This document shows positions 8,978 to 16,866 of a stretch of DNA of 64,000 bases, piece by piece. The stretch lies in NCBI RefSeq assembly GCF_011043625.1, contig NZ_JAAKGT010000003.1, positions 186,001-250,000 on the forward strand, given 5' to 3'. Position numbers and translations under genes: made by a program. The notes beneath the pieces are model-generated. The model worked only from the letters and a program-made list of their open reading frames with translations. It was not told the origin of the DNA and did no database searches. The number at the start of each line of letters is the position of its first letter. Positions within the stretch are counted from its first letter, which is position 1. Origin of the DNA: Caulobacter sp. 602-2 (GTDB lineage: Bacteria; Pseudomonadota; Alphaproteobacteria; Caulobacterales; Caulobacteraceae).

Positions 8978-9049
8978 ATGGGCAAGGTGCTGATCCCCGC
9001 CTCGTGTCTCGCCTTCAGCGTCTGGCTGCTGGCCGAGCGGCTGCTCTGA
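8978..9049 (+). CDS. Possible 23-residue single-span membrane peptide
   Basis: ATG 8978 is preceded by AAGGAG at 8964-8969, a strong ribosome-binding site at 8-nt spacing. The 23-residue product starts MGKVLIPA and consists almost wholly of a hydrophobic helix (CLAFSVWLLAERLL) with one Lys near the N-terminus and Glu/Arg near the C-terminus, which is typical of small bacterial membrane proteins. It stops one base before the terminator hairpin region. Evidence is the ribosome-binding site plus hydrophobicity; conservation could not be tested. Confidence 0.45.
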   Translation: MGKVLIPASCLAFSVWLLAERLL

Positions 9050-9084
9050 CAAAGAAAAAGCGCGCGAGGTTTCCCCCGCGCGCT
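9050..9084 (-). terminator. Rho-independent terminator of the dehydrogenase operon
   Basis: An 8-bp stem AGCGCGCG / CGCGCGCT (9059-9066 with 9077-9084). On the minus strand it is followed by TTTTTCTTTG, placing it about 30 nt after the aldehyde dehydrogenase stop. Confidence 0.85.
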
Positions 9085-9113
9085 CTTGGTTGATCCCGAA
9101 GGATCGGTCTTTC

Positions 9114-10634
9114 CTACAGCACGCCGTCGACGGCGCGCTTGATCCCCAGGGGGTTGGCTTCCTTCAGCGCCGCCGGCAGCAGCACGTCGGGCAGGTCCTG
9201 GTAGCAGACCGGACGCAGGAAGCGCTCGACGGCGCGAGTGCCGACCGAGGTCGAGCGGCCGTCCGAAGTGGCCGGGAACGGGCCGCCGTGGACCATGGCC
9301 GGAGCCACTTCCACGCCGGTCGGCCAGCCGTTGGCCAGGATGCGGCCGGCCTTGCGCTCGAGGATCGGCAGCAGGCCGCGGGCCTGCTCGGCGTCTTCCG
9401 CATCGAGGTGCAGGGTGGCGGTCAGCTGGCCTTCCAGGCCTTCCAGCAGGCTGGCCAGGGTGGCGATGTCCGGGCAGCGGACGATCACCGACGACGAGCC
9501 GAACACTTCATGGCTGAGAGCCGGGTCGGCGGCGAAGGTTTCGGCCTCGACCACGAACAGGGCGCCCTGGCCCTGGTTGCAGCCTTCGCCGACCAGACCG
9601 CGGGCGGCCACGGTGACGCCGGGACGCGAGCCCAGCTTCTCGACGCCCTGCTCGTAGGCGCCGAAGATGCCCGGGGTGAGCATGACCTGCGGATGGGCGC
9701 CGGCCAGGGCGGCCGAGGCCGAGGCCACGAACTTGTCAAAGTCCGGACCGGCCAGGGCGAAGATCAGGCCCGGATTGGTGCAGAACTGGCCCGAACCCAT
9801 CGTCAGCGAGCCGACGAAGGCGGTCCCGAGGGCCTCGGCGCGGGCGGCCAGGGCGTGCGGGAACAGGATCACCGGGTTGACGCTGCTCATCTCGGCATAG
9901 ACCGGGATCGGCTCGGGGCGTTCGTTCGCAATCTTCATCAGCGCCACGCCGCCGGCGCGCGAGCCGGTGAAGCCGACGGCCTTGATGCGGCTGTCACGAA
10001 CCAGGGCGCCGCCCAGTTCATGGGTCTGGCCGGTCAGCAGCGAGAACACGCCGGCCGGCAGGCCCGCCTTCTCGACGGCCTTGCTGATGGCCGCGCCGAC
10101 CAGGGCGGCGGTGCCGGGGTGAGCCGGGTGGCCCTTGAACACGACCGGGCAGCCGGCGGCCAGGGCCGCGGCGGTGTCGCCGCCGGCGGTCGAGAAGGCC
10201 AGCGGGAAGTTGCTGGCGCCGAACACGGCGACCGGACCAAGACCAATGAAGCGCTGGCGCAGGTCGGCGCGCGGCAGCGGCTTGCGCTCCGGCTGGGCCG
10301 GGTCGATGCGCGCGCCCAGGAAGTCGCCCTGGCGGACGGTCTTGGCGAACAGGCGCAGCTGGCCGGTCGTGCGGCCGCGCTCGCCTTCCAGGCGCGGACG
10401 CGGCAGGCCGGTCTCGGCCATGGCGCGCACGATCAGGTCGTCGCCGATGGCTTCGATCTCGGCGGCGACACCTTCGAGGAAGGCCGCGCGGGTTTCGAGA
10501 TCGGTCTCGCGATAGACGTCGAAGGCGGCGTTCGCGGCGGCCAGGGCCGCCTCGATCTGCTCCGCGGTCGGTTCGGGGAAGACCTCGCCGAAGTGCTCGC
10601 CGGTGGCGGGATTCAGGCTGCGGAGTTCAGTCAT
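9114..10634 (-). CDS. Aldehyde dehydrogenase, probable 2-ketoglutarate semialdehyde dehydrogenase
   Basis: 506 residues across the whole ALDH fold: N-terminal LNPATGE, cofactor region [24 protein letters not shown] (about 222-229), general base Glu248 (YAEMSS) and catalytic Cys285 in [10 protein letters not shown]. The GQFCTNPG context and 500-525 residue length fit the subgroup that oxidises alpha-ketoglutaric semialdehyde to 2-oxoglutarate, last step of the Weimberg pentose pathway. Next to it on the same strand is a pentose 1-dehydrogenase, and opposite is a sugar-acid dehydratase, which supports this. A LacI-like operator lies 74 nt upstream (10708), so it may have its own promoter. Confidence 0.88.
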   Translation of the reverse strand: MTELRSLNPATGEHFGEVFPEPTAEQIEAALAAANAAFDVYRETDLETRAAFLEGVAAEIEAIGDDLIVRAMAETGLPRPRLEGERGRTTGQLRLFAKTVRQGDFLGARIDPAQPERKPLPRADLRQRFIGLGPVAVFGASNFPLAFSTAGGDTAAALAAGCPVVFKGHPAHPGTAALVGAAISKAVEKAGLPAGVFSLLTGQTHELGGALVRDSRIKAVGFTGSRAGGVALMKIANERPEPIPVYAEMSSVNPVILFPHALAARAEALGTAFVGSLTMGSGQFCTNPGLIFALAGPDFDKFVASASAALAGAHPQVMLTPGIFGAYEQGVEKLGSRPGVTVAARGLVGEGCNQGQGALFVVEAETFAADPALSHEVFGSSSVIVRCPDIATLASLLEGLEGQLTATLHLDAEDAEQARGLLPILERKAGRILANGWPTGVEVAPAMVHGGPFPATSDGRSTSVGTRAVERFLRPVCYQDLPDVLLPAALKEANPLGIKRAVDGVL

Positions 10635-10707
10635 GACGGACGCTCGCGTTCTGGCGGACGGGAATGGCCCCGCATATAGGCCGTTCCGCGTCCGGTTGTC
10701 AGTCCAA

Positions 10708-10721
10708 TGTTAGCGCAACCA
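10708..10721. promoter_or_regulatory. LacI-family-like operator upstream of the semialdehyde dehydrogenase gene
   Basis: TGTTAGCGCAACCA is an imperfect dyad centred on AGC|GC, the usual LacI/GalR core. Similar sites occur at 11932-11945 and 38020-38033. It lies in the 111-nt gap between the two dehydrogenase genes, implying an internal regulated promoter. C. crescentus XylR is a LacI-family repressor of pentose genes; assigning this site to it is inference. Confidence 0.55.
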
Positions 10722-10745
10722 ATGCTTATTTTGCATGGGTATAGG

Positions 10746-11666
10746 CTATTCGATGAAGGCCGGCGCCGTGACCCGTTCGCCCAGCAGGAAGGCGTCGGCC
10801 ACGTGGCGCAGCGGGCTGACGTCGACGTCCGAGCCGCCGGCCGCGATCAGGCGAGCGAAGGCGTCGTAAAGGCCCGGATATTCCTCGTCCGGACCTTCGT
10901 GCGTCAGCTCACCGTCGACCCACAGGCGCGAACCGCCGTGCGACAGCTTCAGTTCGCCGCCGTCGGTGTCGATGATGATGTCCCAGCTCTGCTCGCCGGT
11001 CTGCAGAAAGTCGAAGTCGGCCTGGACCGGCGCGCCGGTCACGGTGCGGAAGGTCAGCTGCGCCTCGACCGGCGACTGGCAGTTCTCCGGCACGTGCAGC
11101 GTCGCCTTCTCCAGGAAGAAGGCCGGCAGCACGACGGTGGCGATCGACAGGGCGTTGATGCCCGGATCGAAGACGCCCAGGCCGCCGGCCTGCCAGATCC
11201 AGGTCTGGCCCGGATGCCAGACGCGCACGTCTTCCTTCCAGTTGATCTGCACCGACTTGATGGTCTTGCCCGACAGCCAGGTCTGGGCCGGCGCGACGGC
11301 GGTGGCGTAGCGCGAGTGCCAGGTGGTCTGCAGGGTGACGCCCTTGGCCTGGGCGGCGGCCTTGAGGTCCTCGACCTCGCTCAGCGTCGCGCCGGGGGGC
11401 TTTTCCAGCATCACGTGCTTGCCCGCGTCGATGGCCTGGCGGGCGATCGTGTGGCGCACCTGCGGCGGGGTGCACAGGGCGACGGCGTCGAACTGCACGT
11501 CCGAGGCCAGCAGTTCGGAAAGGTCGGTGAAGTGCGGGACGCCGTCGACGCCGGCGCTGCGGCTGGCCACGGCCGCCAGTTCGAAGCGCCCGTCCTTCTC
11601 GATGGCCGGCAGGTGCTGGTCGCGGGCGATCTTGCCCAGGCCGACGATGGCGATGCGGATGGTCAT
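10746..11666 (-). CDS. Gfo/Idh/MocA oxidoreductase, probable L-arabinose/D-galactose 1-dehydrogenase
   Basis: 306 residues. Rossmann NAD(P) site at the N-terminus (IAIVGLGKIARDQHLPAI), then the EKPPGATLSEVE segment with the family catalytic Lys (EKP) and a C-terminal alpha/beta substrate domain (WKEDVRVWHPGQTWIW, GGLGVFDPGINAL). These stretches match what I recall of Azospirillum L-arabinose 1-dehydrogenase and Pseudomonas galactose dehydrogenase, which oxidise the sugar to its lactone. ATG 11666 is chosen because MTIRIAIVG begins the Rossmann strand; the open frame upstream has no family sense. It is the first gene of the minus-strand operon and diverges from the dehydratase. No lactonase gene is present here. 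Confidence 0.87.
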   Translation of the reverse strand: MTIRIAIVGLGKIARDQHLPAIEKDGRFELAAVASRSAGVDGVPHFTDLSELLASDVQFDAVALCTPPQVRHTIARQAIDAGKHVMLEKPPGATLSEVEDLKAAAQAKGVTLQTTWHSRYATAVAPAQTWLSGKTIKSVQINWKEDVRVWHPGQTWIWQAGGLGVFDPGINALSIATVVLPAFFLEKATLHVPENCQSPVEAQLTFRTVTGAPVQADFDFLQTGEQSWDIIIDTDGGELKLSHGGSRLWVDGELTHEGPDEEYPGLYDAFARLIAAGGSDVDVSPLRHVADAFLLGERVTAPAFIE

Positions 11667-11719
11667 CTGGACGGACACCTGACGATGGTTCGGGCCGCGC
11701 CTCGCGGCCTCTGTAAGAT

Positions 11720-11730
11720 TAGTCCGACAA
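11720..11730. promoter_or_regulatory. GntR/FadR-like operator, dehydrogenase side
   Basis: TAGTCCGACAA fits the T-N-GTC-N-GAC-N-A dyad typical of FCD-type GntR regulators, 54 nt upstream of the pentose dehydrogenase start. It shares the extension ATA with the copy at 12042. No GntR gene is in the window, so the regulator is unknown. Confidence 0.55.
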
Positions 11731-11931
11731 ATAGCGCCCTCCCCAGCGCTGTCAAACAGGACCGAGAAATCGGGCCGATAACGCCGCCCGCAAAGCCCGA
11801 CGGCGGCCCGGCCCGAGCGGAAAGCCGCTTCCATGCTCGACCTCGACGCGCAATGGTCCTACATATTCCGCGTTGGTCGAACGATGTCGTGGATAGCGCG
11901 ACAGGGCGACCGACGCTAGAATGTGAGCGCT

Positions 11932-11945
11932 ATCATCGGCGTTCG
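11932..11945. promoter_or_regulatory. LacI-like dyad in the divergent pentose promoter region
   Basis: TGTGAGCGCTATCA keeps the AGCGCT core and matches 5 of 7 bases between its half-sites. It is weaker than the copies at 10708 and 38020 but lies in the middle of the divergent control region, just after GCTAGAAT. Confidence 0.4.
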
Positions 11946-12041
11946 ATCGCCTTTTTCACTCTTGCGATCGGGTCGCAAGACCTTGAAGGCATGTGACGTT
12001 TCCCCGCCATGGCGGTCGTTGACGCTCCGCCCTCGCCGGTA

Positions 12042-12052
12042 TAGTCAGACAA
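12042..12052. promoter_or_regulatory. GntR/FadR-like operator, dehydratase side
   Basis: TAGTCAGACAA, followed by ATA, repeats the motif at 11720 with one central base changed. It lies 64 nt upstream of the dehydratase start codon. A pair of the same sites on both arms of a divergent operon is a normal layout for a shared repressor. Confidence 0.55.
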
Positions 12053-12115
12053 ATAGTATAAACCTCGCCCGGCGAGGCGATCCGGTTGGATCGATCGAGG
12101 AAAAACAGGACCGAC

Positions 12116-13915
12116 ATGACCACCAAGTCCGCGCCCAGCACCCTTCGTTCGCGGGCCTGGTTCGACAATCCCGACAACGTGGACATGACGGCGCTCTATC
12201 TCGAGCGCTATCTGAACTACGGCCTGACGCTGGAAGAGCTGCAGTCGGGCAAGCCGATCATCGGCATCGCCCAGACCGGTTCGGACCTGTCGCCCTGCAA
12301 CCGTCACCACCTGGTGCTGGCCGAACGCGTGCGTGAAGGCATCCGCACCGCCGGCGGCATCGCCATCGAATTCCCGGTCCACCCAATCCAGGAAACCGGC
12401 AAGCGCCCGACCGCGGGCCTCGACCGCAACCTGTCGTACCTGGGCCTGGTCGAGACCCTGTACGGCTACCCAATCGACGGCGTCGTGCTGACCATCGGCT
12501 GCGACAAGACCACCCCGGCCTGCCTGATGGCCGCCGCAACGGTCAACATCCCGGCCATCGCCCTGTCGGTCGGCCCGATGCTGAACGGCTGGTACAAGGG
12601 TGAGCGCACCGGCTCGGGCACCATCGTCTGGAAGGCCCGCGAGATGCTGGCCGCCGGCGAGATCGACAACGCCGGCTTCATCAAGCTGGTCGCCTCGTCG
12701 GCCCCGTCGACCGGCTTCTGCAACACCATGGGCACGGCCACGACGATGAACTCGCTGACCGAGGCGCTGGGCATGTCGCTCACCGGCTCGGCCGCGATCC
12801 CGGCGCCCTATCGCGACCGCCAGGAAAACGCCTACCTGACCGGCCTGCGCATCGTCGACATGGTCAAGGAAGACCTCAAGCCGTCCGACATCCTGACCCG
12901 CGAAGCGTTCCTCAACGCCATCGTCGTCAACTCGGCCATCGGCGGCTCGACCAACGCCCCGATCCACCTGAACGCCCTGGCCCGCCACATCGGCGTCGAG
13001 CTGACCGTCGACGACTGGCAGGAGAAGGGCGAGGACGTGCCGCTGCTGGTCAACCTGCAGCCGGCCGGCAAGTACCTGGGCGAAGACTACTACCACGCCG
13101 GCGGCGTTCCGGCGGTCACCGCCCAGCTGATCAAGCAGGGCCTGATCCACGAAGACGCCATGACCGTCTCGGGCCAGACCATGGGCGACGCCTGCCGCGA
13201 CGCGACCATCGAGGACGCCGACGTCATCCGCACCTTCGACAACCCGCTGGTCGAGCGCGCCGGCTTCGTCGTGATGCGCGGCAACCTGTTCAACTCGGCG
13301 ATCATGAAGACCAGCGTGATCTCGGGCGAGTTCCGCGACCGCTACCTGTCGAACCCCGAAGACCCGGACGCCTTCGTCGGCGACGCCGTGGTGTTCGATG
13401 GTCCCGAAGACTATCACCATCGCATCGACGACCCGTCGGTCGGCATCACCGAGAACTCGATCATGTTCATGCGGGGCGCCGGCCCCGTCGGCTACCCCGG
13501 CTCGGCCGAGGTGGTGAACATGCGGGCCCCCGACTACCTGATCAAGCGCGGCGTCAAGCAGCTGCCCTGCATCGGCGACGGCCGCCAGTCGGGCACCTCG
13601 GGTTCGCCGTCGATCCTCAACGCCTCGCCGGAAGCCGCCGTCGGCGGCGGCCTGGCCCTGCTGAAGACCGGCGACCGCGTGCGCTTCGACCTGCGCAAGT
13701 CGCGCGTCGACGTGCTGATCAGCCCCGAGGAAGTGGCCGAGCGCCGCAAGGCCCTCGAAGCCGCCGGCGGCTACCAGTATCCGGAAAGCCAGACCCCGTG
13801 GCAGGAGATCCAGCGCGCCATCGTCGGCCAGATGGAGACCGGCGCGGTGCTGGAACCGGCCGTGAAGTACCAGCGCATCGCCCAGACCAAGGGCCTGCCG
13901 CGCGACAGCCACTAA
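12116..13915 (+). CDS. IlvD/Edd-family sugar-acid dehydratase (probable L-arabonate / D-xylonate dehydratase)
   Basis: 599 residues. The three cysteines that hold the [2Fe-2S] cluster in this family are visible: Cys61 ([10 protein letters not shown]), Cys129 ([10 protein letters not shown], with Lys131) and Cys202 ([11 protein letters not shown]). The C-terminal [16 protein letters not shown] segment is also typical. It resembles C. crescentus XylD closely but differs enough to be a paralogue, so the substrate could be L-arabonate, D-xylonate or D-galactonate. The reaction removes water to give a 2-keto-3-deoxy acid. The arabinose/galactose-type dehydrogenase opposite favours arabonate. ATG 12116 follows GAGGAAAAACAGGA. 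A terminator ends the gene at 13940. Confidence 0.88.
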   Translation: MTTKSAPSTLRSRAWFDNPDNVDMTALYLERYLNYGLTLEELQSGKPIIGIAQTGSDLSPCNRHHLVLAERVREGIRTAGGIAIEFPVHPIQETGKRPTAGLDRNLSYLGLVETLYGYPIDGVVLTIGCDKTTPACLMAAATVNIPAIALSVGPMLNGWYKGERTGSGTIVWKAREMLAAGEIDNAGFIKLVASSAPSTGFCNTMGTATTMNSLTEALGMSLTGSAAIPAPYRDRQENAYLTGLRIVDMVKEDLKPSDILTREAFLNAIVVNSAIGGSTNAPIHLNALARHIGVELTVDDWQEKGEDVPLLVNLQPAGKYLGEDYYHAGGVPAVTAQLIKQGLIHEDAMTVSGQTMGDACRDATIEDADVIRTFDNPLVERAGFVVMRGNLFNSAIMKTSVISGEFRDRYLSNPEDPDAFVGDAVVFDGPEDYHHRIDDPSVGITENSIMFMRGAGPVGYPGSAEVVNMRAPDYLIKRGVKQLPCIGDGRQSGTSGSPSILNASPEAAVGGGLALLKTGDRVRFDLRKSRVDVLISPEEVAERRKALEAAGGYQYPESQTPWQEIQRAIVGQMETGAVLEPAVKYQRIAQTKGLPRDSH

Positions 13916-13939
13916 GGCTTTCGCCAGCACTGAATAAGG

Positions 13940-13970
13940 AGCCGCCCGGGGAAACCTGGGCGGCTTTTTC
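13940..13970 (+). terminator. Rho-independent terminator of the dehydratase gene
   Basis: AGCCGCCC (13940-13947) pairs with GGGCGGCT (13958-13965), followed by TTTTT, 25 nt after the stop codon. Confidence 0.9.
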
Positions 13971-13994
13971 ATGCGCGCCTGCTATCAGGGCGGA

Positions 13995-14450
13995 ATGATG
14001 GAAGCGCAAGCCAAGGTCGGCAGCGGTGATCGGCTCCTGTCCAAGCTGCTCGTCTTCGTGACCCTGGCGGTCGTCGGGGCGGGCGGACTGTGGCTGCTTG
14101 AGGTCGTTCCCGCCCAGCGGTTCCTGCAAGACGCCGTCCGCGTCGAGGGGCGCGTGACCGCCACGACCTGCGACAATCGCGGCGCCGTCGACTATGCCTA
14201 CGAGCTGGAGGGGCGAACCTACTCGGGCACGGACCAGCCCGCCGGCGTCTGCGAGGCCATGAAGGTCGGAGATCCCCTCCCCGTCTGGCGTCTGCCCGAC
14301 GCGCCCGAACGCAGCGACCTGTCGCCGGGCGAAGACCTGGACGACGCCATCTCCGTGGCCATCGGCGGTCCGATCTTCTTCTCGGCCGTCGCGGTCCTGT
14401 TGCTGGCCTGGGACGAGCGTCGCCGCAGGCGAGCCGCTCCGAAGGCCTAG
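13995..14450 (+). CDS. Two-span membrane protein, DUF3592-like
   Basis: About 151 residues with one membrane segment near the N-terminus (LLVFVTLAVVGAGGLWLL) and one near the C-terminus (GGPIFFSAVAVLLLAW). Between them is a periplasmic beta domain with two cysteines (TTCDNRG, AGVCEAM) that could form a disulfide. The layout resembles DUF3592 proteins. An upstream ATG at 13971 would lie on the previous terminator, so 13995 (or the adjacent 13998) is preferred. The stop shares a CTAG with the convergent transporter gene. Function unknown. Confidence 0.65.
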   Translation: MMEAQAKVGSGDRLLSKLLVFVTLAVVGAGGLWLLEVVPAQRFLQDAVRVEGRVTATTCDNRGAVDYAYELEGRTYSGTDQPAGVCEAMKVGDPLPVWRLPDAPERSDLSPGEDLDDAISVAIGGPIFFSAVAVLLLAWDERRRRRAAPKA

Positions 14451-15622
14451 GCCGAAGCGGGGCCGTCCGCCTTCCGCGCCATCCCTTCGGCCGCAAGCAT
14501 CGCCGCCAGCATGGCCACGGCCAGCACGGCGATGACGACGCCCAGGGCCTCCCAGCCGAACCGGCCGACGACCAGGCCGCCCAGGGGCGGGCCGATCAGC
14601 GCGCCGCCGGCTCCGAACTGGGTCAGCAGGCCGTTGGCGGCGGCGATGCGCGGGCCGTCGGTTCCGCCGGCCAGGGCCGGCAGGCGGGCGAAGACCAGCG
14701 GCGAGGCGACGCCGCTCAGCAGCACCACCAGGAAGGCGACGGCGGCCACCAGAAGGGCCTTGGCCGACAGGAAGACGAAGGGCGCGACCGCGGCCGTGGC
14801 CAGCAGGGCGGGAACCACCACCAGGGTCAGGCGGCGGCGGTCCAGCGCGCCAGCGTGCAGGATGCGGATGGCGATCGCCGAGCCCGGCAGGGCGGCCAGC
14901 GAGACCAGGCCCGTGGCGATGCTGGCCCCAGCCACGCCCGCCCCGGCCTTCTCGATCAGGAAGCTGGGCAGCAGCATGGTCAGGGCGCAGATGAAGACGG
15001 TGTAGAGCCCAAAGCCGAAGGTCAGCACCCAGGCGGCCGGCGGCGGCAGGGCGATGCGGGCGCCGTCCGACAGGCCCTTGGGCTGGCGCAGAGCGACCAG
15101 CAGGCCCAGCGCGCACAGCACCGCCCACAGCAGCATCGCCCCGCGCGGACCGCTGACCGCCATGGCGAAACCGGTGACGCCGCTGCCGACGGCGACGCCC
15201 ACGGCCACGAAGGTGCTCCACAGCGCCAGGGCCGGCCCCCGCGCCTTGTCCGAGGCGATGGCGGCGATCATGGTCGGGGCGGCGATGACCACCAGCAGAT
15301 AGGCCACGCCCTCCAGCGCCCGGGCGGCGAACAGCACGGCGACATTGGGCGCGAAGGCCTCGACCAGGCTGGCCGCCAGCAGGCCAACCAGGCCCATGGC
15401 CATGAAGCGGCGGCCGCCGAACCGGCCGAGAGCCAGGCCCGCAGCGATGCCCAGGGTGGCTCCGCCGATCTCCAGCAGCGACACCAAAAGGCCAGCCTGG
15501 GCCAGCGACAGGTCCAGCTGCTGGCGCAGCACCGGAACCAGCACGGCGATCTTGGGAAGCTGGGCGGCGGCCAGCACGCCGATGAGCCACAGGGCGATGA
15601 TGTTGGACCAGGAACGCAGCAT
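14447..15622 (-). CDS. MFS transporter
   Basis: 391 residues with about twelve hydrophobic spans and a cytoplasmic-loop motif after span 2 (GRFGGRRFMAM). It has the length and layout of major-facilitator permeases of the drug or metabolite efflux type (cynX/NreB-like). The substrate cannot be read from sequence. The C-terminus ends convergent on the DUF3592-like gene, with both stop codons inside CTAG. The XRE-type regulator is 76 nt upstream on the same strand. Confidence 0.85.
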   Translation of the reverse strand: MLRSWSNIIALWLIGVLAAAQLPKIAVLVPVLRQQLDLSLAQAGLLVSLLEIGGATLGIAAGLALGRFGGRRFMAMGLVGLLAASLVEAFAPNVAVLFAARALEGVAYLLVVIAAPTMIAAIASDKARGPALALWSTFVAVGVAVGSGVTGFAMAVSGPRGAMLLWAVLCALGLLVALRQPKGLSDGARIALPPPAAWVLTFGFGLYTVFICALTMLLPSFLIEKAGAGVAGASIATGLVSLAALPGSAIAIRILHAGALDRRRLTLVVVPALLATAAVAPFVFLSAKALLVAAVAFLVVLLSGVASPLVFARLPALAGGTDGPRIAAANGLLTQFGAGGALIGPPLGGLVVGRFGWEALGVVIAVLAVAMLAAMLAAEGMARKADGPASA

Positions 15623-15698
15623 GGCGCCGCCCCTAGACCGATGCGCCCTCGCGCGACACGAAAAACTTATGCGTGGGGGCCCACGCGTACGAAGAGCG

Positions 15699-16244
15699 TC
15701 AGTCGATGGTGGTGGTCAGGCGGCCAACGCGGCCGTCGGCGAGCGGGATCGTCTCCCATTGCAGAAGACCCGGCACGACCGGGATCTCGGGGCTATGGTT
15801 GCCGCCGGTCTGGAAGCGCACCTGCTGGTAGGGCCGCTCGAACCAGCCCGACCGCGCCAGCCCCGCCTCGGCCGAGGCGATCTCGGGACTGGCGAAGCGC
15901 CACAGCGAGTCTCCCAGATAGTCGCTGGCGTCCACCCGCCACGAGGCCAGCCGCGAGGGCGAGGCGGCCAGCAGGCGATGGGTGGCGTCGCAGACCAGGT
16001 GCACGGCCTGGGACGAGGTCTCGACCAGCCGCCGGATCGCCGCGTCGCTGTCCTCGCCGGCCTTCGCCGCGATCAGGGCCGCGATCCGCTCGCGATGGGC
16101 CTCGTCGGGCTCGTGCTCGCCGCTCTCCCAGCGCGACACCGTGCCCTGCGAAACGGCCAGCAGATCGGCCACGGCGCCCTGCTTGACGGCGTTCAGCCGT
16201 CGGAAGCGGCGCAGCGCCAGGCCGATGGGCAGGTCGTGGATCAT
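15699..16244 (-). CDS. XRE-family regulator with C-terminal sensor-like domain
   Basis: 181 residues. Residues 5-60 form an HTH_3 domain (GLALRRFRRLNAVKQGAVADLLAVSQGTVSRWESGEHEP). Residues 75-181 contain a PAS-like segment (AVHLVCDATHRLLAASPSR) that may bind a ligand. ATG 16244 begins directly at the HTH domain. It lies 10 nt after the stop of the FixJ-type regulator on the same strand, so it may be the last gene of that operon or control the MFS gene after it. The target is unknown. Confidence 0.82.
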   Translation of the reverse strand: MIHDLPIGLALRRFRRLNAVKQGAVADLLAVSQGTVSRWESGEHEPDEAHRERIAALIAAKAGEDSDAAIRRLVETSSQAVHLVCDATHRLLAASPSRLASWRVDASDYLGDSLWRFASPEIASAEAGLARSGWFERPYQQVRFQTGGNHSPEIPVVPGLLQWETIPLADGRVGRLTTTID

Positions 16245-16254
16245 GGACCCCAGT

Positions 16255-16866
16255 CTAGCCCAGCCCCAGGGCGTCGGCCATCCGCACCAGATCGGCGAAG
16301 GTGCGGGCCGCCATCTTCCGCATCACCGAGCCGCGATGGATCTTCACCGTCACCTCGCTCAGCGACAGGTCGTGGGCGATCTGCTTGTTCATGCGGCCGG
16401 TCGTGGCCAGGGCCATGATCTGGCGTTCGCGCGGGCTGAGGCTGGCATAGGCCGCGCGCAGGGCCACCACATCGGCGTCCCCGGCGCGGCGGGCGGCGTC
16501 GCGTTCGAGGGCGGTGTTGACCGCGTCCAGCATGTCCTGCTCGCGGAACGGCTTGGCCAGGAAGTCGACGGCCCCGGCCTTCATGGCCTGCACGCTCATC
16601 GGGATGTCACCGTGGCCGGTCATCAGCACCACCGGCAGGCGCACGCCCAGGGCTTCCAGGCGGGCCTGGAAGTCGAGGCCGCTGAGGCCCGGCAGCCGCA
16701 CGTCCAGCACCAGGCAGCCGGGCGTGTCGCCGACATCGGCTTCCAGGAACTGCTGGGCCGAGCCGTAGCCGCGCGCGTCCAGCCCCACCGAGCGGAACAG
16801 GCTCTCCAGCCCGCCGCGCAGCGAGGCGTCGTCGTCGATGACGTGGACGGCGGGCGGTCGGCTCAT
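16255..16866 (-). CDS. FixJ/NarL-type response regulator
   Basis: 203 residues. Receiver domain with Asp55 (CLVLDVRLPGLSG), acidic Asp11-13, Thr in LMTGHGD and Lys in AKPF; then a LuxR-type HTH (LSPRERQIMALATTGRMNKQIAHDLSLSEVTVKIHR region). Its ATG overlaps the stop of the transporter gene by four bases. It is the natural partner of the histidine kinase two genes upstream, because FixL-like and FixJ-like proteins pair. Confidence 0.92.
   Translation of the reverse strand: MSRPPAVHVIDDDASLRGGLESLFRSVGLDARGYGSAQQFLEADVGDTPGCLVLDVRLPGLSGLDFQARLEALGVRLPVVLMTGHGDIPMSVQAMKAGAVDFLAKPFREQDMLDAVNTALERDAARRAGDADVVALRAAYASLSPRERQIMALATTGRMNKQIAHDLSLSEVTVKIHRGSVMRKMAARTFADLVRMADALGLG

Larger units (their letters stand above)
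8691..9113. other. Intergenic region upstream of the autotransporter gene
   Basis: 423 nt between the autotransporter start and the 3' end of the aldehyde dehydrogenase gene. It must contain the autotransporter promoter, but no convincing -35/-10 pair was seen. The right part holds a possible 23-codon gene (8978-9049) and a terminator (9050-9084). Open frames between 8721 and 8993 on both strands have no supporting start site, domain or signal. Confidence 0.6.
11667..12115. promoter_or_regulatory. Divergent control region of the pentose-oxidation locus
   Basis: 449 nt between the divergent dehydrogenase and dehydratase genes. It holds two copies of TAGTCNGACAAATA in the same orientation (from 11720 and 12042), one near each gene. 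It also holds a LacI-like dyad at 11932-11945 and a perfect 7-bp inverted repeat CTTGCGA/TCGCAAG at 11971-11989. GCTAGAAT at about 11925 resembles a Caulobacter -10 element. No gene was recognised inside. Confidence 0.6.

Noticed and set aside
8721..8993. Several 60-82 codon frames on both strands upstream of the autotransporter gene
   Set aside because: No ribosome-binding site at their starts, no domain or signal, and they overlap one another.
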